Below, piece after piece: positions 9,615 to 20,814 of a stretch of DNA of 64,000 nt. The stretch is taken from positions 37,053-101,052 of the forward strand of contig NZ_JASSOT010000052.1 of the NCBI RefSeq assembly GCF_030238365.1. The letters are read 5' to 3'. A model generated the notes under the pieces. That model was not told where the DNA came from. It did not search any database and was given only the letters and a program-made list of their open reading frames with translations. How positions within the stretch are numbered: the stretch's first letter is position 1; the number at the start of each line of letters is the position of its first letter. This DNA is from Lelliottia wanjuensis. Its GTDB lineage: Bacteria; Pseudomonadota; Gammaproteobacteria; Enterobacterales; Enterobacteriaceae. The position numbers were made by a program, and so were the translations under genes.

Positions 9615-10568
9615 TTAAAACGCCTGGCGGATAATATTAATCACATTCTCCAGAACCGGGTCGCGCAGGCTCAGTTTATTGTAATGCAGCGAGATCTCAA
9701 TAGATTCCGCATTCAGTGGTGCATAGGGGATTTGGTCCAGCGGCCAGCACTGACGGAGCAGACCGAACAGGCGCGAAGGCATAATCGTCAGCATATCGCT
9801 GCTGCCTATCAGCGCGGCAATCGTGAACATATTGTAACTGCTGAAGCTAATCTGGCGGTCCGGGAAGAGCTCGTTGATGCGCAGATGGAGCTGATTCAGG
9901 TTCTGCCCGTCGTTCATGAACAGCGCGTATTCGTGCTCGCGCAAATTCTCAGCGGTCGCTGGATGGTTGAGCGCCGGATGGTTTTTACGGCAGACCAGCA
10001 GCAGCCCGTCGGCATAAAGCACGCTGTGCGCCAACGAGCGGGCGCCAATGGCGTTGCTGTCGACGATCAGATCGGTCTGGAACTGCGCAAGCTGAGTTTC
10101 TGTGTCAAGAACCGGAATGTTGCGCAGCAGGAGCTGAGGCGCTTCACGCTTCACAGCCTGATAGATAATTGGTAATACCATTGCGCCAACGGAAGGCGAG
10201 GTGCCGATGGTGATTGTCCGCTGTTTGTCATAGCTGCCGGTGAGATCCAGCGCGCCGAGAATCGACTCCAGGCCCTGGCTGATGTACTCGTGGAGGTGCG
10301 TGGCGTAAGCGGTTGGCGTGACGCCCTGACCTTTACGAATAAACAGCGGATCAGGAAATATGGCGCGCAATTTCTGAATAGACTGACTAATTGCTGACGG
10401 GGTGAGATTAAGAATTTTCGCAGCATTAACGATACCCTTGTGGACATATACTGCCTCAAAGATCGTCAATAAATTGAGGTCAATATTACGTAAAGTCCGA
10501 AACACTTGCGGCTTGTCCTGGCCACCGGGCTCATTCAGTCGTTTAGCTGGTAAATTATTATAATCCAC
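9615..10568 (-). CDS. ybeF: LysR-family regulator YbeF
   Basis: Transcription regulator of 317 residues. The N-terminal winged helix-turn-helix lies at about residues 28-88 (RNIDLNLLTIFEAVY, then NLTPSAISQSIQKLR as recognition helix), followed by a LysR-type effector-binding domain. An extra N-terminal arm of about 25 residues is also found in E. coli YbeF. It lies between lipA and lipB in the same orientation as in E. coli. The first half is far more conserved with the E. coli protein than the effector domain, which looks divergent, so its ligand may differ. Target genes are not evident from the sequence. Confidence 0.9.
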   Translation of the reverse strand: MDYNNLPAKRLNEPGGQDKPQVFRTLRNIDLNLLTIFEAVYVHKGIVNAAKILNLTPSAISQSIQKLRAIFPDPLFIRKGQGVTPTAYATHLHEYISQGLESILGALDLTGSYDKQRTITIGTSPSVGAMVLPIIYQAVKREAPQLLLRNIPVLDTETQLAQFQTDLIVDSNAIGARSLAHSVLYADGLLLVCRKNHPALNHPATAENLREHEYALFMNDGQNLNQLHLRINELFPDRQISFSSYNMFTIAALIGSSDMLTIMPSRLFGLLRQCWPLDQIPYAPLNAESIEISLHYNKLSLRDPVLENVINIIRQAF

Positions 10569-10867
10569 GCTCTCACTCCGTATTCATTCACAATATGAAT
10601 GATAGTTGAATTTATATATTGTGCTTGTTGTGATCGGTAAAGTATTTTGTGGATTTCAATTGTTTAAGAAAATCAACTAGCTGAGTAATTTTCAATCAAG
10701 TGAAGGTCAATTCGCAAGGTGGTATTCACGCACTGAAATTAAACGCGGCAAAATAAGTAAACCTGCTCAAGCGCTTCGAAAATATAGAAACAATGGATTA
10801 TTGTAAAGCCAAAAAGCGGGAAATAGGTGAAGGTCCATCAAATAAATGGACCAGTATGTATAATATA
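10569..10867. other. AT-rich gap between ybeF and lipB, no gene seen
   Basis: About 300 bases rich in A and T, with no reading frame carrying a ribosome-binding site, no clear terminator and no RNA gene that I recognise. It probably holds the ybeF promoter and the lipB 3' end. Confidence 0.5.
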
Positions 10868-11509
10868 TTAAGCGGTAATATATTCGTGCGGTGGATTGTT
10901 TAGCAGCGCTAAAAGATTACTGACAAGCCTTGGGCGAATAATATCGGGGGTGACATTTTCTACCCACTGACCCATTTGAGTCATTTCCATTCCCGCGTAG
11001 CCACAGGGATTGATGCGCAGGAAAGGCGAAAGATCCATATTGATATTGAGCGCCAGACCGTGGAATGAGCACCCTTTGCGGATACGTAAACCCAGCGAAC
11101 AGATCTTCATCTCTCCGACATACACGCCCGGTGCGTCTGCACGCGGATGCGCGTCGATGCCGTATTCTGCCAGAGTGTTAACCACCGTATTTTCCAGCAG
11201 GGTCACCAGCTCGCGAACACCAAGTTTGCGGCGTTTCAGGTTCAGCAGGACATACATCACCTGTTGGCCCGGCCCGTGATAGGTCACCTGGCCACCGCGG
11301 TCGCTCTGAATAACGGGAATATCGCCGGGAACCAGCACATGCTCTGCTTTACCCGCCTGGCCCTGAGTGAAAATCGGCAGGTGCTCGACCAGCCAAATCT
11401 CGTCGGGGGTCGTCTCATCGCGTGAGTCAGTGAAATCATGCATAGCCTGAGAGACAGGCTCATAAGGTTGCAGCCCGAGATGGCGGACAAGAATTTTATC
11501 CTGATACAA
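10868..11509 (-). CDS. lipB: Octanoyltransferase LipB (TTG start)
   Basis: Moves octanoate from acyl carrier protein to lipoyl domains, the step before LipA. The 213 residues contain the [12 protein letters not shown] motif, the catalytic Lys in [10 protein letters not shown] and the catalytic Cys in [11 protein letters not shown]. Translation must start at a TTG: it gives MYQDKILVR, the E. coli N-terminus and length, GGAG lies 8 bases before it, and no ATG or GTG fits. This rare start is shared with E. coli lipB and probably keeps expression low. Confidence 0.96.
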   Translation of the reverse strand: MYQDKILVRHLGLQPYEPVSQAMHDFTDSRDETTPDEIWLVEHLPIFTQGQAGKAEHVLVPGDIPVIQSDRGGQVTYHGPGQQVMYVLLNLKRRKLGVRELVTLLENTVVNTLAEYGIDAHPRADAPGVYVGEMKICSLGLRIRKGCSFHGLALNINMDLSPFLRINPCGYAGMEMTQMGQWVENVTPDIIRPRLVSNLLALLNNPPHEYITA

Positions 11510-11605
11510 AACAGCAACTCCGGGGGAGGTAGCGACTTAAGGTGGGGAGAAGTATATCACAGAGGAGAAGCGGGTTACCCGGCAAAGCGGGTAACCACGA
11601 GGGGA

Positions 11606-11869
11606 CTACAGCACCATACGGACGATGTCGATATTGCCGAGCTCTTCGTAAAGGGTCTCGACCTGCTCAATATGGGTGGCCGTGATGGTGATGGAAACCG
11701 AGTGGTAGTTGCCCTTGCTGCTTGGTTTTACCGTCGGAGAGTAGTCACCCGGCGCATGGCGCTGTACCACTTCAACCACCTGGTCAACCAGCTCCGGCAA
11801 CGCCTGACCCATTACTTTGTAAGTAAACGGGGTAGGGAATTCAAGCAGTTCGTTAAGTTTGGTTTTCAT
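11606..11869 (-). CDS. ybeD: YbeD, DUF493 family protein
   Basis: Small cytosolic protein of 87 residues with an ACT-like alpha-beta fold in E. coli. The sequence ([17 protein letters not shown] near the start, [20 protein letters not shown] in the middle) matches the family throughout. No catalytic residues are known. It sits between dacA and lipB, with a terminator separating it from dacA. A role near lipoate metabolism has been suggested from its position, but the sequence does not show one. Confidence 0.93.
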   Translation of the reverse strand: MKTKLNELLEFPTPFTYKVMGQALPELVDQVVEVVQRHAPGDYSPTVKPSSKGNYHSVSITITATHIEQVETLYEELGNIDIVRMVL

Positions 11870-11890
11870 GTCAGCTCCGGCATTACATCA

Positions 11891-11926
11891 AAAAAATAAT
11901 AACTCCCACGTGCGGGTGGGAGTTAT
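11891..11926 (-). terminator. Intrinsic terminator of dacA
   Basis: A perfect 11-bp stem ATAACTCCCAC / GTGGGAGTTAT with a 6-base loop. Read on the minus strand it is followed by a run of six T. It separates dacA from ybeD. Confidence 0.9.
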
Positions 11927-11977
11927 CAGGATACCTAGTATATGGGGATCAAAATCACACTTTCAAGTGTTCAATTT

Positions 11978-13189
11978 TTAACCAAACCAGTGATGGAACA
12001 TCAATTTAATGTAATCAATGATTTTGCCGAAGAAATTGCCTTCAGGAATTTCATCCAGCACCACCAGCGGACGTTGGTCGATGGTTTTGCCGTCCAGCTG
12101 GAAGTTGATGGTGCCCACCACCTGGTTTTTCTGCAATGGCGCGTGAAGTTCGCTGGTGTTCAGCACGTAGCTGGCTTTCAGGTCTTTCATGCGGCCACGA
12201 GGAATGGTCAGGTAGAGATCTTTATCTACGCCCAGGGACGCGCGATCGTTATCGCCAAACCACACCGGCTCTGACGCGAACTCTTTACCGGCTTTCAGCG
12301 GATTCACGGTTTCGAAGAAACGGAAGCCCCAGGTCAGCAGTTTTTTACTTTCAGTTTCACGACCTTTAAAGGTACGACCACCCATCACGGCGGAGATCAG
12401 ACGCATCTGGCCTTCGGTTGCGGATGCCACCAGGTTGTAACCTGCTTTATCCGTATGGCCGGTTTTGATGCCGTCCACATTCAGGCTGTTATCCCACAGC
12501 AGACCGTTGCGGTTGGTCTGACGGATGCCGTTGAAGGTGAACTCTTTTTCTTTATAGATGGTGTATTCGTTCGGTACGTCGCGGATCAGCGCCTGGCCAA
12601 TCAGCGCCATATCGCGCGCGGAGCTGTACTGGCCGTCTGCGTCCAGGCCGTGAACGGTCTGGAAGTGGCTGTTCTTCAGGCCCAGGGCGGAAACGTAGCT
12701 GTTCATCAGGCCCACGAAGGCGTCCTGGCTACCGGCTGCGAAATCGGCCATCGCCACACAGGCGTCGTTACCGGACTGCAGGTTGATACCGCGGATCAGC
12801 TGAGAAACCGGTACCTGCATGCCTGGTTTCAGGAACATCAGGGAAGAGCCTTTGAACACCGGGTTGCCGGTTGCCCAGGCATCGTTACCCACGGTGACGA
12901 GATCCGTCTCTTTGAATTTACCCGCCTTCATTGCCTGGCCGATGACGTAGCTGGTCATCATTTTGGTCAGGCTCGCAGGATCACGGCGCGAATCAGCGTT
13001 CTGTTCTGCCAGCACTTTGCCGGAGTTGTAGTCGATCAGGATGTAGGATTCCGCGTCAATCTGCGGAACGCCAGGGATCATGGTCTTGATGTTCAGGTCA
13101 TCGGCGTGAGCGGCTGAAAAAGCGGCTGCGCAAAGGGCCGTGGTCAGCGCCATGCGCTGCAAAAATCGAGCGGAGAGAGTGGTCTTCAT
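11978..13189 (-). CDS. dacA: D-alanyl-D-alanine carboxypeptidase DacA (PBP5)
   Basis: Periplasmic penicillin-binding protein that trims the terminal D-Ala of peptidoglycan pentapeptides and helps keep rod shape. The 403 residues begin with a signal peptide (cleaved near AHA/DD, about residue 29). The three active-site motifs are in order: SLTK (Ser near 73), SGN (near 139) and KTG in [12 protein letters not shown] (near 242). The C-terminus [14 protein letters not shown] is the amphipathic helix that anchors PBP5 to the inner membrane. It heads a shape-gene neighbourhood with rlpA, mrdB and mrdA but has its own gap upstream of about 140 bases. Confidence 0.97.
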   Translation of the reverse strand: MKTTLSARFLQRMALTTALCAAAFSAAHADDLNIKTMIPGVPQIDAESYILIDYNSGKVLAEQNADSRRDPASLTKMMTSYVIGQAMKAGKFKETDLVTVGNDAWATGNPVFKGSSLMFLKPGMQVPVSQLIRGINLQSGNDACVAMADFAAGSQDAFVGLMNSYVSALGLKNSHFQTVHGLDADGQYSSARDMALIGQALIRDVPNEYTIYKEKEFTFNGIRQTNRNGLLWDNSLNVDGIKTGHTDKAGYNLVASATEGQMRLISAVMGGRTFKGRETESKKLLTWGFRFFETVNPLKAGKEFASEPVWFGDNDRASLGVDKDLYLTIPRGRMKDLKASYVLNTSELHAPLQKNQVVGTINFQLDGKTIDQRPLVVLDEIPEGNFFGKIIDYIKLMFHHWFG

Positions 13190-13328
13190 GGTCAGAACTA
13201 CGACATCCGTGATGGAATTAAAAAAAGTGCCTTACTATAGCAAAAGCTATACAGGCAGGCATCCGACTTTCAGCGTGAGTTTGTGAACGTTGGTTACACA
13301 AGCTGACAATTCGGATACCGCCGATTAA

Positions 13329-14423
13329 TTACTTCGCAACAGCGATAAACGACTGTAACTGAGCTTCATTTTGCAGACGCTGCTGCAATGAAGCGGCCTG
13401 CGACTTGCTGGCAAAGGGTCCCATCTGGATACGCCAGACGGCCCCGTTTTGCTCAACGCGCCCCGGCACGCCAAACTTCTGGCTCAGCTGCTGCTGATAC
13501 TGCTGCGCGCGCGCCTGATCGCTCACCGCACCGACCTGAACGACAAAATTGCCGCTGCCAGAGGTCGCTGCAGGTGGGGTGACGGCGTTGGTCGCAGGCG
13601 CTGTGACCGGCGCGGGCTGAGCCACAACCGGTGCAGGTGTCGGCTCGCTGCCTTCCAGCACGCCAGAGGCCAGCGTCGTCGGTGCGCCCAGGAAACCGCT
13701 GCTGCTTACCGGCGCGCCCATAGAATCGTCGCTTTTCAGCGTGTCGTTGCTGATAGCGCGGACATTGTTCTGCGGCGTGGTGTCTTGCGGCATCGAGGTT
13801 GCGCTACCCATTCCGCTGTTCAAATCCGGACGGGCGGGCAGGGCATAAGTTTGTTTCGCCACCGTCGTACACACGGTTCCCGGGCCAGACAGCGTACCGT
13901 CTTGCGCCACGATAATCGGGTCGATGCGCACTTTGGTGTTGTTTGAGGTATTCAGACGATCGGCGGCCGCGCGGGAGAGGGAAATCACGCGGTCGTTGCC
14001 GTAAGGGCCACGATCGTTAATGCGCACCACAATCATACGACCGTTGGCGAGGTTAGTGACACGCACATAGCTTGGGATCGGCAGCGTCGGGTGCGCGGCG
14101 GTAATCTGCGCCGGGTCGAAGGCTTCACCAGAGGCGGTCAGATTGCTGCCGGGCTCTGCGTCATAAATGGCGGCAAACCCGGCCTGGCTGAAGCGAGACG
14201 GGTCCTGAACGATTTTATAGCTCTTGCCGTCGCGCTGATAATCCTGATTCGCGGTCGCATTCAGCGGTTCGAAGACAGGGTCCGCGCCGCTGATTTCAAC
14301 TACCGGACCGGTACAGGCCGCAGGCTGCGGCGGCGCGATGGTCGCCTGTTGCTGACCATCATCACTGGAACAAGCTGCAAGTAAACTTGCTGCGATGCAG
14401 ATACCCAGCCACTGCTTACGCAT
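13329..14423 (-). CDS. rlpA: Rare lipoprotein A, septal-ring lytic transglycosylase family
   Basis: Outer-membrane lipoprotein of 364 residues. The signal peptide ends in a lipobox (LLAAC, Cys at about 18). A double-psi beta-barrel domain spans about residues 75-165 ([19 protein letters not shown]), then a long Pro/Ala/Thr linker, and a C-terminal SPOR domain (about 290-364: [16 protein letters not shown]) that binds denuded glycan at the septum. In Pseudomonas RlpA is a lytic transglycosylase; in E. coli activity is uncertain. It lies directly downstream of mrdB (16 bases), in the mrdA-mrdB-rlpA operon. Confidence 0.95.
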   Translation of the reverse strand: MRKQWLGICIAASLLAACSSDDGQQQATIAPPQPAACTGPVVEISGADPVFEPLNATANQDYQRDGKSYKIVQDPSRFSQAGFAAIYDAEPGSNLTASGEAFDPAQITAAHPTLPIPSYVRVTNLANGRMIVVRINDRGPYGNDRVISLSRAAADRLNTSNNTKVRIDPIIVAQDGTLSGPGTVCTTVAKQTYALPARPDLNSGMGSATSMPQDTTPQNNVRAISNDTLKSDDSMGAPVSSSGFLGAPTTLASGVLEGSEPTPAPVVAQPAPVTAPATNAVTPPAATSGSGNFVVQVGAVSDQARAQQYQQQLSQKFGVPGRVEQNGAVWRIQMGPFASKSQAASLQQRLQNEAQLQSFIAVAK

Positions 14424-14439
14424 GGCGATCCCCTTATTG

Positions 14440-15552
14440 TTATACGCTTTTGGACAACATTTTTCTGTGGGTGTGGATAGACATCACTATCCCAAACCCG
14501 GCCATCAACACGATCAGTGCCGAGCCTCCGTAGCTCACCAGCGGCAGCGGGACGCCCACGACAGGCAGAATTCCACTCACCATACCAATATTTACGAAGA
14601 CATAAACGAATAAGATCAGCATCAACCCGCCCGCCATCACGCGACCGAAGGTGGTCTGCGCGCGCGCGGCAATCCACAGACCGCGCATGATCAGCAGCAG
14701 GTAGAGGGCCAGCAAAATCAGGATACCGACCAGGCCCAGCTCCTCGGCCAGAACCGCGAAGATAAAGTCCGTGTGGCGTTCCGGCAAGAACTCCAGCTGC
14801 GACTGCGTGCCGTGCAGCCAGCCTTTGCCGCGCAGACCACCCGAGCCAATCGCAATTTTAGACTGAATAATATGATAGCCCGCGCCCAGCGGATCGGTTT
14901 CCGGATCGAGCAACATCATGACGCGCTGACGTTGATAGTCGTGCATTAGGAAGAACCACAGTATCGGGATAAAGGCGGCCACCAGCACCACCGCAATGCC
15001 GATCAAGCGCCAGCTTAAGCCCGACAGGAACAGCACGAACAGACCGGACAGGGCGACCAGAATCGACGTTCCGAGGTCAGGCTGCGCCGCGACCAGCAGC
15101 GTCGGCAGGAAGATCAGCACCAGCGCAATGGCGGTATTTTTCAGCGATGGCGGGCAGACGTCGCGGTTGATAAAGCGCGCGACCATCAGCGGGACGGCGA
15201 TTTTCGCGATTTCCGAGGGCTGGAAACGCACAATGCCGAGATCCAGCCAGCGCTGCGCACCTTTTGAAATCGCCCCGAAGGCATCCACCGCGACCAGCAA
15301 AATAATACAGATGAAATAGAGGTAGGGCGCCCAGCCTTCGTACACTCTCGGCGGGATTTGCGCCATCACTACCATGATCACCAGGCCCATGGCGATCTGG
15401 CCGATCTTGCGCTCCATCATGCCGATGTCCTGGCCGCTGGCGCTCCAGATAACGAGGGCGCTGTAGGTCAGCAATGCCAGCAGGATCAGCAGCATGGCCG
15501 GGTCGATGTGGATTTTATCCCACAGCGATTTCTTGTTTGGATTATCCGTCAT
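14440..15552 (-). CDS. mrdB: Peptidoglycan glycosyltransferase RodA (MrdB)
   Basis: SEDS-family polytopic membrane enzyme that polymerises lipid II for cell elongation together with PBP2. The 370 residues have about ten membrane segments and conserved family stretches, including [22 protein letters not shown] and [19 protein letters not shown]. The gene begins 2 bases after the mrdA stop, so the SEDS polymerase and its partner transpeptidase are made from one message. Length equals E. coli RodA. Confidence 0.97.
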   Translation of the reverse strand: MTDNPNKKSLWDKIHIDPAMLLILLALLTYSALVIWSASGQDIGMMERKIGQIAMGLVIMVVMAQIPPRVYEGWAPYLYFICIILLVAVDAFGAISKGAQRWLDLGIVRFQPSEIAKIAVPLMVARFINRDVCPPSLKNTAIALVLIFLPTLLVAAQPDLGTSILVALSGLFVLFLSGLSWRLIGIAVVLVAAFIPILWFFLMHDYQRQRVMMLLDPETDPLGAGYHIIQSKIAIGSGGLRGKGWLHGTQSQLEFLPERHTDFIFAVLAEELGLVGILILLALYLLLIMRGLWIAARAQTTFGRVMAGGLMLILFVYVFVNIGMVSGILPVVGVPLPLVSYGGSALIVLMAGFGIVMSIHTHRKMLSKSV

Positions 15553-15554
15553 GA

Positions 15555-17456
15555 TTATTGGTCCTCCGCCGCAGCGGCAGCTGGGGTTTCAGCCGGCAGT
15601 TCGGTGTTGTTGTCGCCCAACATAATGTGGTCGAGGATCTGGCGCATGATAGTACCAACTGCCGGGCCAGCGCCGCCGTTTTCGAGAATAATCGCCACCG
15701 CGACCTGCGGATTATCATAAGGCGCAAAGGCGGTCATGAGTTTATGGTCGCGCAGACGCTCGGCAATTTTATGTGCGTTATAGGTTTCGTTGGCTTTCAG
15801 GCCGAAGACCTGAGCAGTACCGGATTTGGCCGCCACTTTGTACGGAGCGCCCGCAAAATACTTATGCGCGGTCCCGTTCGGACGGTTGGCAACGCCGTAC
15901 ATCCCGTCTTTGGCAATTTCCCAGAAGCCGGAGTGGATATCACCCACCGGCGCTTCGTGCGGCTGTGCCCACGGCACCTGTTTGCCATCTTCGACGGTAC
16001 TCATCAGCAGGTGTGGCACTTTCACCACGCCGTCGTTGATGAGGATCATCATGGCTTTGTTCATCTGGATTGGTGTAGCGGTCCAGTAGCCCTGGCCGAT
16101 ACCGACCGGAATGGTATCACCCTGATACCACGGCTTTTTAAAGCGTTTCAGCTTCCACTCGCGGGTTGGCATGTTGCCGGAACGCTCTTCCGACAGATCC
16201 ACGCCCGTGTAGTGGCCGTAGCCAAATTTGCTCATCCACTCCGACAGGCGGTCGATCCCCATGTCGTAGGCGACCTGATAGAAGAAGGTATCCGCCGACT
16301 CTTCCAGGGATTTGGTGACATTCAGGTGGCCGTGGCCCCATTTTTTCCAGTCGCGGTAGCGTTTTTCCGAGCCCGGCAACTGCCACCAGCCTGGGTCAAA
16401 CAGGCTGGTGTTGCGATTGATGACGCCCGCGCTCAGCGCAGAGACGGCAACGTAAGGTTTCACGGTGGACGCTGGCGGGTAAACGCCCTGAGTCGCACGG
16501 TTCACCAGCGGGGTATTCGGATCGTTCAACAGGCCGGAGTAATCTTTGCTGGAGATACCATCCACGAACAGGTTCGGGTCGTAGCTTGGCATCGAGACCA
16601 GCGCCAGGATCCCGCCGGTGCGCGGATCGGTCACCACCACAGCCGCACGGCTGCCCGCCAGCAGGGTTTCGATATACTGCTGGAGCTTGAGATCCAGCGT
16701 CAGATAAACATCGTGACCCGCCTGCGGCGGCACTTCTTTCAGCTGACGGATAACGCGGCCACGGTTGTTGACTTCAACCTCTTCATAGCCCGTCTGCCCG
16801 TGCAGCACGTCTTCGTAGAAGCGCTCGATGCCGAGTTTGCCGATATCGTGCGTCGCAGCGTAGTTCGCCAGCTTGCCGTCTTTATCGAGCCTGTCGACAT
16901 CTTTATCGTTAATTTTGGAGACGTAGCCGATGACGTGCGTCAGCGCGGAGCCGTAAGGGTAGAAGCGGCGTTTATAGCCTTTGACCTCAACGCCAGGGAA
17001 GCGGTACTGATTCACCGCAAAGCGGGCGACCTGAACTTCCGTGAGGTTAGTTTTAACGGCGATGGAGGTGAAGCGGTGCGAACGGGCGCGCTCTTTCTTG
17101 AAGGCGGCGATGTCATCATCGGTGAGATCGACCACGCCTTTCAGGGCGTCCAGCGTGTCCTGCACGTTATCGACTTTTTCCGGCATCATCTCGATTTGAT
17201 AGATGGTGCGGTTTAACGCCAGCGGCGTGCCGTTACGATCGTAGATAATGCCGCGGCTTGGCGCGATGGGCACCAGCTTGATACGGTTTTCGTTGGAGCG
17301 CGTTTGATAGTCGGTAAAGCGGACGATTTGCAGATTGTAGAGGTTGGCGACAAGTACGCCAGACAGCAGCAAAATCCCGGTAAAAGCGACCAGCGCCCGG
17401 CGCACAAACAGCGCGGACTCAGCCGTATAGTCGCGAAAAGAATTCTGTAGTTTCAT
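15555..17456 (-). CDS. mrdA: Peptidoglycan transpeptidase PBP2 (MrdA)
   Basis: Class B penicillin-binding protein that cross-links peptidoglycan during elongation, target of mecillinam. It has 633 residues: a short cytosolic tail, one membrane helix at about 22-42, a pedestal domain and the transpeptidase domain with STVK in [10 protein letters not shown] (Ser near 330), SAD in [10 protein letters not shown] and KSGT in [11 protein letters not shown]. Length equals E. coli. It lies between rlmH and mrdB and is the first of the pair mrdA-mrdB. Confidence 0.97.
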   Translation of the reverse strand: MKLQNSFRDYTAESALFVRRALVAFTGILLLSGVLVANLYNLQIVRFTDYQTRSNENRIKLVPIAPSRGIIYDRNGTPLALNRTIYQIEMMPEKVDNVQDTLDALKGVVDLTDDDIAAFKKERARSHRFTSIAVKTNLTEVQVARFAVNQYRFPGVEVKGYKRRFYPYGSALTHVIGYVSKINDKDVDRLDKDGKLANYAATHDIGKLGIERFYEDVLHGQTGYEEVEVNNRGRVIRQLKEVPPQAGHDVYLTLDLKLQQYIETLLAGSRAAVVVTDPRTGGILALVSMPSYDPNLFVDGISSKDYSGLLNDPNTPLVNRATQGVYPPASTVKPYVAVSALSAGVINRNTSLFDPGWWQLPGSEKRYRDWKKWGHGHLNVTKSLEESADTFFYQVAYDMGIDRLSEWMSKFGYGHYTGVDLSEERSGNMPTREWKLKRFKKPWYQGDTIPVGIGQGYWTATPIQMNKAMMILINDGVVKVPHLLMSTVEDGKQVPWAQPHEAPVGDIHSGFWEIAKDGMYGVANRPNGTAHKYFAGAPYKVAAKSGTAQVFGLKANETYNAHKIAERLRDHKLMTAFAPYDNPQVAVAIILENGGAGPAVGTIMRQILDHIMLGDNNTELPAETPAAAAAEDQ

Positions 17457-17484
17457 CCGCTGCTTAATTTGCCCTGGTCAATCA

Positions 17485-17952
17485 TTACTCACGGTGATAA
17501 GGGTGGTTGGTAGTAATGCTCCACGCGCGATACAAGCTTTCTGCCACCAGTACCCGAACCAGCGGGTGAGGCAGTGTCAACGCGGAGAGGGACCAACTTT
17601 GTTCTGCGGCCGCTTTGCAGGCGGGGGACAACCCTTCGGGACCGCCAATCAACAGACTGACGTCGCGGCCATCCTGCTTCCAGCGCTCCAGTTCGTGCGC
17701 CAGCTGCGGCGTATCCCAGGGTTTGCCTGGGATGTCGAGGGTGACAATGCGGTTCTTGCCAGCGGCCGCCAGCATGAGCTCACCCTCTTTTTCGAGAATA
17801 CGTTTGATATCCGCGTTCTTGCCGCGCTTTCCTGCTGGGATCTCCACCAGTTCGAACGGCATGTCTTTGGGAAAACGACGCAGATATTCAGTAAAACCCG
17901 TCTGTACCCAGTCCGGCATTTTCGTGCCGACGGCTACCAGTTGCAACTTCAC
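17485..17952 (-). CDS. rlmH: 23S rRNA pseudouridine-1915 N3-methyltransferase RlmH
   Basis: SPOUT-class methyltransferase that methylates pseudouridine 1915 in helix 69 of 23S rRNA on the assembled ribosome. The 155 residues form the minimal SPOUT fold: the SAM-binding knot shows in [12 protein letters not shown] and the C-terminus [15 protein letters not shown] is the invariant end of the family. It follows rsfS by 3 bases, another ribosome factor, and is in the same operon as mrdA, the E. coli arrangement. Confidence 0.97.
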   Translation of the reverse strand: MKLQLVAVGTKMPDWVQTGFTEYLRRFPKDMPFELVEIPAGKRGKNADIKRILEKEGELMLAAAGKNRIVTLDIPGKPWDTPQLAHELERWKQDGRDVSLLIGGPEGLSPACKAAAEQSWSLSALTLPHPLVRVLVAESLYRAWSITTNHPYHRE

Positions 17953-17955
17953 GCA

Positions 17956-18273
17956 TTAACCCCAGAGTTTTTCCAGCTCATACAGACGACGGCTCTCTTC
18001 CTGCATGACGTGAACGATCACATCGCCGAGGTCAACAACAACCCAGTCAGCAATGGCTTCGCCTTCTACGCCGAGAGGCATCAGACCGGCTTTACGTGAT
18101 TCCTGAACCACATGGTCAGCGATAGAGGCAACGTGGCGAGTGGAAGTGCCGGTGCAAATGATCATGCAGTCGGTGATACTGGATTTACCATGAACGTCGA
18201 TAGTGATGATGTCCTGACCTTTCAGGTCATCAATTTTGTCGATAACAAAATCCTGGAGTTCTTTACCCTGCAA
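17956..18273 (-). CDS. rsfS: Ribosomal silencing factor RsfS (TTG start)
   Basis: Binds ribosomal protein uL14 and blocks joining of subunits, lowering translation in stationary phase. The family core is clear: [26 protein letters not shown] and [16 protein letters not shown] place the start at a TTG (18273): it gives [12 protein letters not shown], matching the 105-residue E. coli protein, and AGGGGG sits 5 bases before it. A longer in-frame ATG at 18303 would add ten unconserved residues and swallow that ribosome-binding site. Confidence 0.95.
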   Translation of the reverse strand: MQGKELQDFVIDKIDDLKGQDIITIDVHGKSSITDCMIICTGTSTRHVASIADHVVQESRKAGLMPLGVEGEAIADWVVVDLGDVIVHVMQEESRRLYELEKLWG

Positions 18274-18541
18274 GTTTTCCCCCTGGTGAGTGAAGTTGAG
18301 CAACGATTAAATGGATAGCTCGGCAGTATACCTTAACTGACGGCTGTGTCGGGACAAATGTCACCTGACGGACTTTTTAAGGCGGGTATCATCCCATCCC
18401 CGGCCTGACAATGCATCGCCATTTTTGTAAAACAATTTCTGTAAGGTAACGACTGGCAGGAAGTCAGGCTGCGGAGGATATCAGCCTGAAAAGGGCTGTC
18501 AATGGCAGGGCGGTGAATTACCTGAATTTTCGCGTATCACC
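18274..18541. other. Gap between nadD and rsfS where cobC is expected; no gene
   Basis: In E. coli and Salmonella cobC (alpha-ribazole phosphatase) lies here. These 268 bases hold no open frame with the phosphoglycerate-mutase RHGET motif on either strand, only a possible rsfS promoter. Confidence 0.6.
18325..18352 (-). promoter_or_regulatory. Possible promoter of rsfS-rlmH-mrdAB
   Basis: On the minus strand CCGACA (-35, four of six consensus bases) and TATACT (-10) are 16 bases apart, about 50 bases before the rsfS start. It sits in the gap where E. coli carries cobC. Confidence 0.4.
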
Positions 18542-19198
18542 TTATTCATCTGCGCTTTTCTGATACAAACCGTGCTGATGGATATAGTCGAGCACCGGCG
18601 CGGGCAGCAGTTCGTCGCAGGATAAATCCTGCTGGAGGCGCTCGCGGATCAGGGTCGCGGAGATATCAAACCACGGCGTCTCGGCCAGGTAAATTTTACC
18701 GGCGGGCAGGGTGTGAAGATCTTCGACGTTGTTCGTCAGATGGGTGTCGAGCCACTCCTGGTGCTGCTCTTCCTTCATGGTCAACGGGTAGCCCGGACGG
18801 CGGCAGACGATAAGATGACTGTTCTGCAGAATGGTTTCGTATTGATGCCAGGAGGGGAAATTCAGCAGCGAATCCTGTCCGATGATAAACCCCAGCGGCA
18901 GCGTCGGGCCGCGCTCGGCGCGCCACTCCTGCAAGGTTTGCGAGGTATACGACGGCGTATCGCGGCGCAGTTCGCGCTCATCGAGCTGAAACAGCGGCTT
19001 GTCGGCAATCGCCAGTTCCAGCATCGCTTTGCGCTGTTCGCTGGTCGCTTCCGGCTGCGGGCGGTGCGGCGGGACATTATTCGGCATGATGATCACGCGC
19101 TGCAGGCCAATCAGATTCGCCAGAATTTCCACCGGCTTGAGATGACCGTAATGAACCGGGTCGAACGTGCCGCCGTACAGCGCCTGTAAAGAACTCAT
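18542..19198 (-). CDS. nadD: Nicotinate-mononucleotide adenylyltransferase NadD
   Basis: Adenylates nicotinate mononucleotide to deamido-NAD, an essential step of NAD synthesis. The nucleotidyltransferase signature [14 protein letters not shown] (with HxGH-type motif) is at residues 8-21 and the second motif [10 protein letters not shown] near the C-terminus. The ATG at 19198 gives [10 protein letters not shown]; two upstream in-frame starts (TTG 19210, ATG 19207) lie inside holA and lack better sites. It begins one base after the holA stop, so the two are translationally coupled. The C-terminus extends a few residues beyond E. coli NadD. cobC, which follows nadD in E. coli, is missing. Confidence 0.95.
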   Translation of the reverse strand: MSSLQALYGGTFDPVHYGHLKPVEILANLIGLQRVIIMPNNVPPHRPQPEATSEQRKAMLELAIADKPLFQLDERELRRDTPSYTSQTLQEWRAERGPTLPLGFIIGQDSLLNFPSWHQYETILQNSHLIVCRRPGYPLTMKEEQHQEWLDTHLTNNVEDLHTLPAGKIYLAETPWFDISATLIRERLQQDLSCDELLPAPVLDYIHQHGLYQKSADE

Positions 19199-19199
19199 A

Positions 19200-20231
19200 T
19201 CAACCATCAATAAAGACGTCTGCGAGTGCCTTATGGCACAACAGCAGAGAAAGACTTTCCAGCTCAGCCCAGACCGACTGACCGTAATCCTGCTTCAGCG
19301 TCAGTTCGGCGCGCGTCAGGAGATGAACCGCCTGGCGAAGCTGCTCGGTGCTTAAGCGGTTGACCGCTTCGGTGGTCATGGCGCGGCGGTTTTGCCAGAC
19401 GCGATGTTTATCAAACAGCGCGCGCAACGGCGTACTGGCCGACTGGCGTTTCAGGGTGTTGAGCAGCAGCAGTTCGCGCTGCAGGGTGCGCAGCAAAATC
19501 ACCGGTTCGCTGCCTTCGAGCCTAAGCTGCTGCAAAATATGCAGCGCGCGTTTGCTCTTCGCTGCCAGCAGCGCATCGACCCAGTGGAACGGAGTAAAGT
19601 GCGCCGCATCGTTCACCGCCTGTTCGACACGCGGTAAGGTCAGCTTGCCGTCCGGCCACAGTAGAGACAGGCGATCCAGCGCTTGCGCCAGGGCCAGTAA
19701 ATTCCCTTCGTAGCAGTAACAGAGCAGCTGATTGGCGGCGTCATCCAGCTGCAGATTATGTTGCTTCGCGCGTACCGCGACCCACTTCGGCAGCTGCGCC
19801 TGTTCGGGCGTCTGGCAGGTCACCTGCACGGAATGCGTCGCAAGCTGGGTAAACCAGGCGGCGTTTTCCTGCGCTTTGGTGAGTTTGTTTCCGCGCACGA
19901 TCAGCAGTAAATCTGAATGCAGAAGCGTGACCAGCGTGGCGAGCTGTTCGTTAATCGCCGCGTTCGGGCCGTTTTCCGGCAGCTGGATCAAAATCGTCTG
20001 GCGAGAGGCAAACAGGCTCATCGCCTGGCACAGGGAAAAGATCGTCTGCCAGTCGGTGCTGTTGTCTATCTGGAAGGCGTGATGTTCATCGAAGCCCTGA
20101 GTCGCGGCCACCTGGCGCACGGCATCCTGGCTTTCCTGAAGTAAAAGGGGATCGTTTCCGAGAAGCAGATACGCCGCGCGCAGCCCTTCATTGAGCTGCG
20201 CGCGGAGTTGTTCAGGATACAACCGAACCAT
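19200..20231 (-). CDS. holA: DNA polymerase III delta subunit HolA
   Basis: The clamp-loader wrench that opens the beta sliding clamp. The 343 residues start [23 protein letters not shown] as in E. coli, contain [12 protein letters not shown] near residue 25 and the clamp-interacting hydrophobic segment SLFASRQ at about 70. Length equals E. coli. It overlaps lptE by one base (TAATG) and leads directly into nadD, an lptE-holA-nadD operon following leuS. Confidence 0.96.
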   Translation of the reverse strand: MVRLYPEQLRAQLNEGLRAAYLLLGNDPLLLQESQDAVRQVAATQGFDEHHAFQIDNSTDWQTIFSLCQAMSLFASRQTILIQLPENGPNAAINEQLATLVTLLHSDLLLIVRGNKLTKAQENAAWFTQLATHSVQVTCQTPEQAQLPKWVAVRAKQHNLQLDDAANQLLCYCYEGNLLALAQALDRLSLLWPDGKLTLPRVEQAVNDAAHFTPFHWVDALLAAKSKRALHILQQLRLEGSEPVILLRTLQRELLLLNTLKRQSASTPLRALFDKHRVWQNRRAMTTEAVNRLSTEQLRQAVHLLTRAELTLKQDYGQSVWAELESLSLLLCHKALADVFIDG

Positions 20232-20800
20232 TAGTTACCCAGGGTTCCGGTAACTTGCGGCGTGGTGTCCAGCGGAACAGAGTGTTCCGTGCTGGTCTCT
20301 TTCGAGGCGACCTGAATGCTTGGCAGTTTACGGATCAGCTGTTCCGCCGCCTTGTCGTACATTTCGTTAATGATAATTTGCTGCTCAGCATCTTTCGCCA
20401 GCGCAGTTTGCGGGTTATCAAAGAACGAACGATAGACTTTGGTACTGATCGGATAAATATCTTTACCCGGGATCAGCACGGCAGCACTCACCGACATCAC
20501 CATCTGATATTCCGCCGTACGACCATCCTGGAAGATGGACGCCGTGTCTTTGCTCAGAACAGAGCTCAGTACACGGAAGGACGGAACATCCTGACGCAAG
20601 GTGCCTTTTTCGATCAGCTCCACGCCATTGAGGCGCAGCTGGTTACGAATCGCCCGGCTCAATGGACCGTTCGGATCCCCGGAATCGAAGATCATCGTTT
20701 TCATCTGAGCGGGCACTGCCGTGGTATTGCGCAGATGCCAGCCACAACCAGCGGTGGCAAGCACCGCCAGAGATAAGAGTATTGTTGCCAGTTGTCGCAC
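20231..20800 (-). CDS. lptE: LPS-assembly lipoprotein LptE
   Basis: Outer-membrane lipoprotein that plugs the LptD barrel and helps insert lipopolysaccharide into the outer leaflet. The 189 residues begin with a signal peptide and lipobox (LATAGC, Cys at 19), followed by [11 protein letters not shown], the conserved LptE start of the mature protein. It follows leuS by 14 bases and overlaps holA by one base, the same arrangement as in E. coli (formerly rlpB). Confidence 0.96.
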   Translation of the reverse strand: MRQLATILLSLAVLATAGCGWHLRNTTAVPAQMKTMIFDSGDPNGPLSRAIRNQLRLNGVELIEKGTLRQDVPSFRVLSSVLSKDTASIFQDGRTAEYQMVMSVSAAVLIPGKDIYPISTKVYRSFFDNPQTALAKDAEQQIIINEMYDKAAEQLIRKLPSIQVASKETSTEHSVPLDTTPQVTGTLGN

Positions 20801-20814
20801 GTTTCCTCCCGCGC

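Noticed and set aside
15558..17216. 552-codon plus-strand frame opposite mrdA
   Set aside because: Antisense shadow of PBP2; no ribosome-binding site and no recognisable domain.
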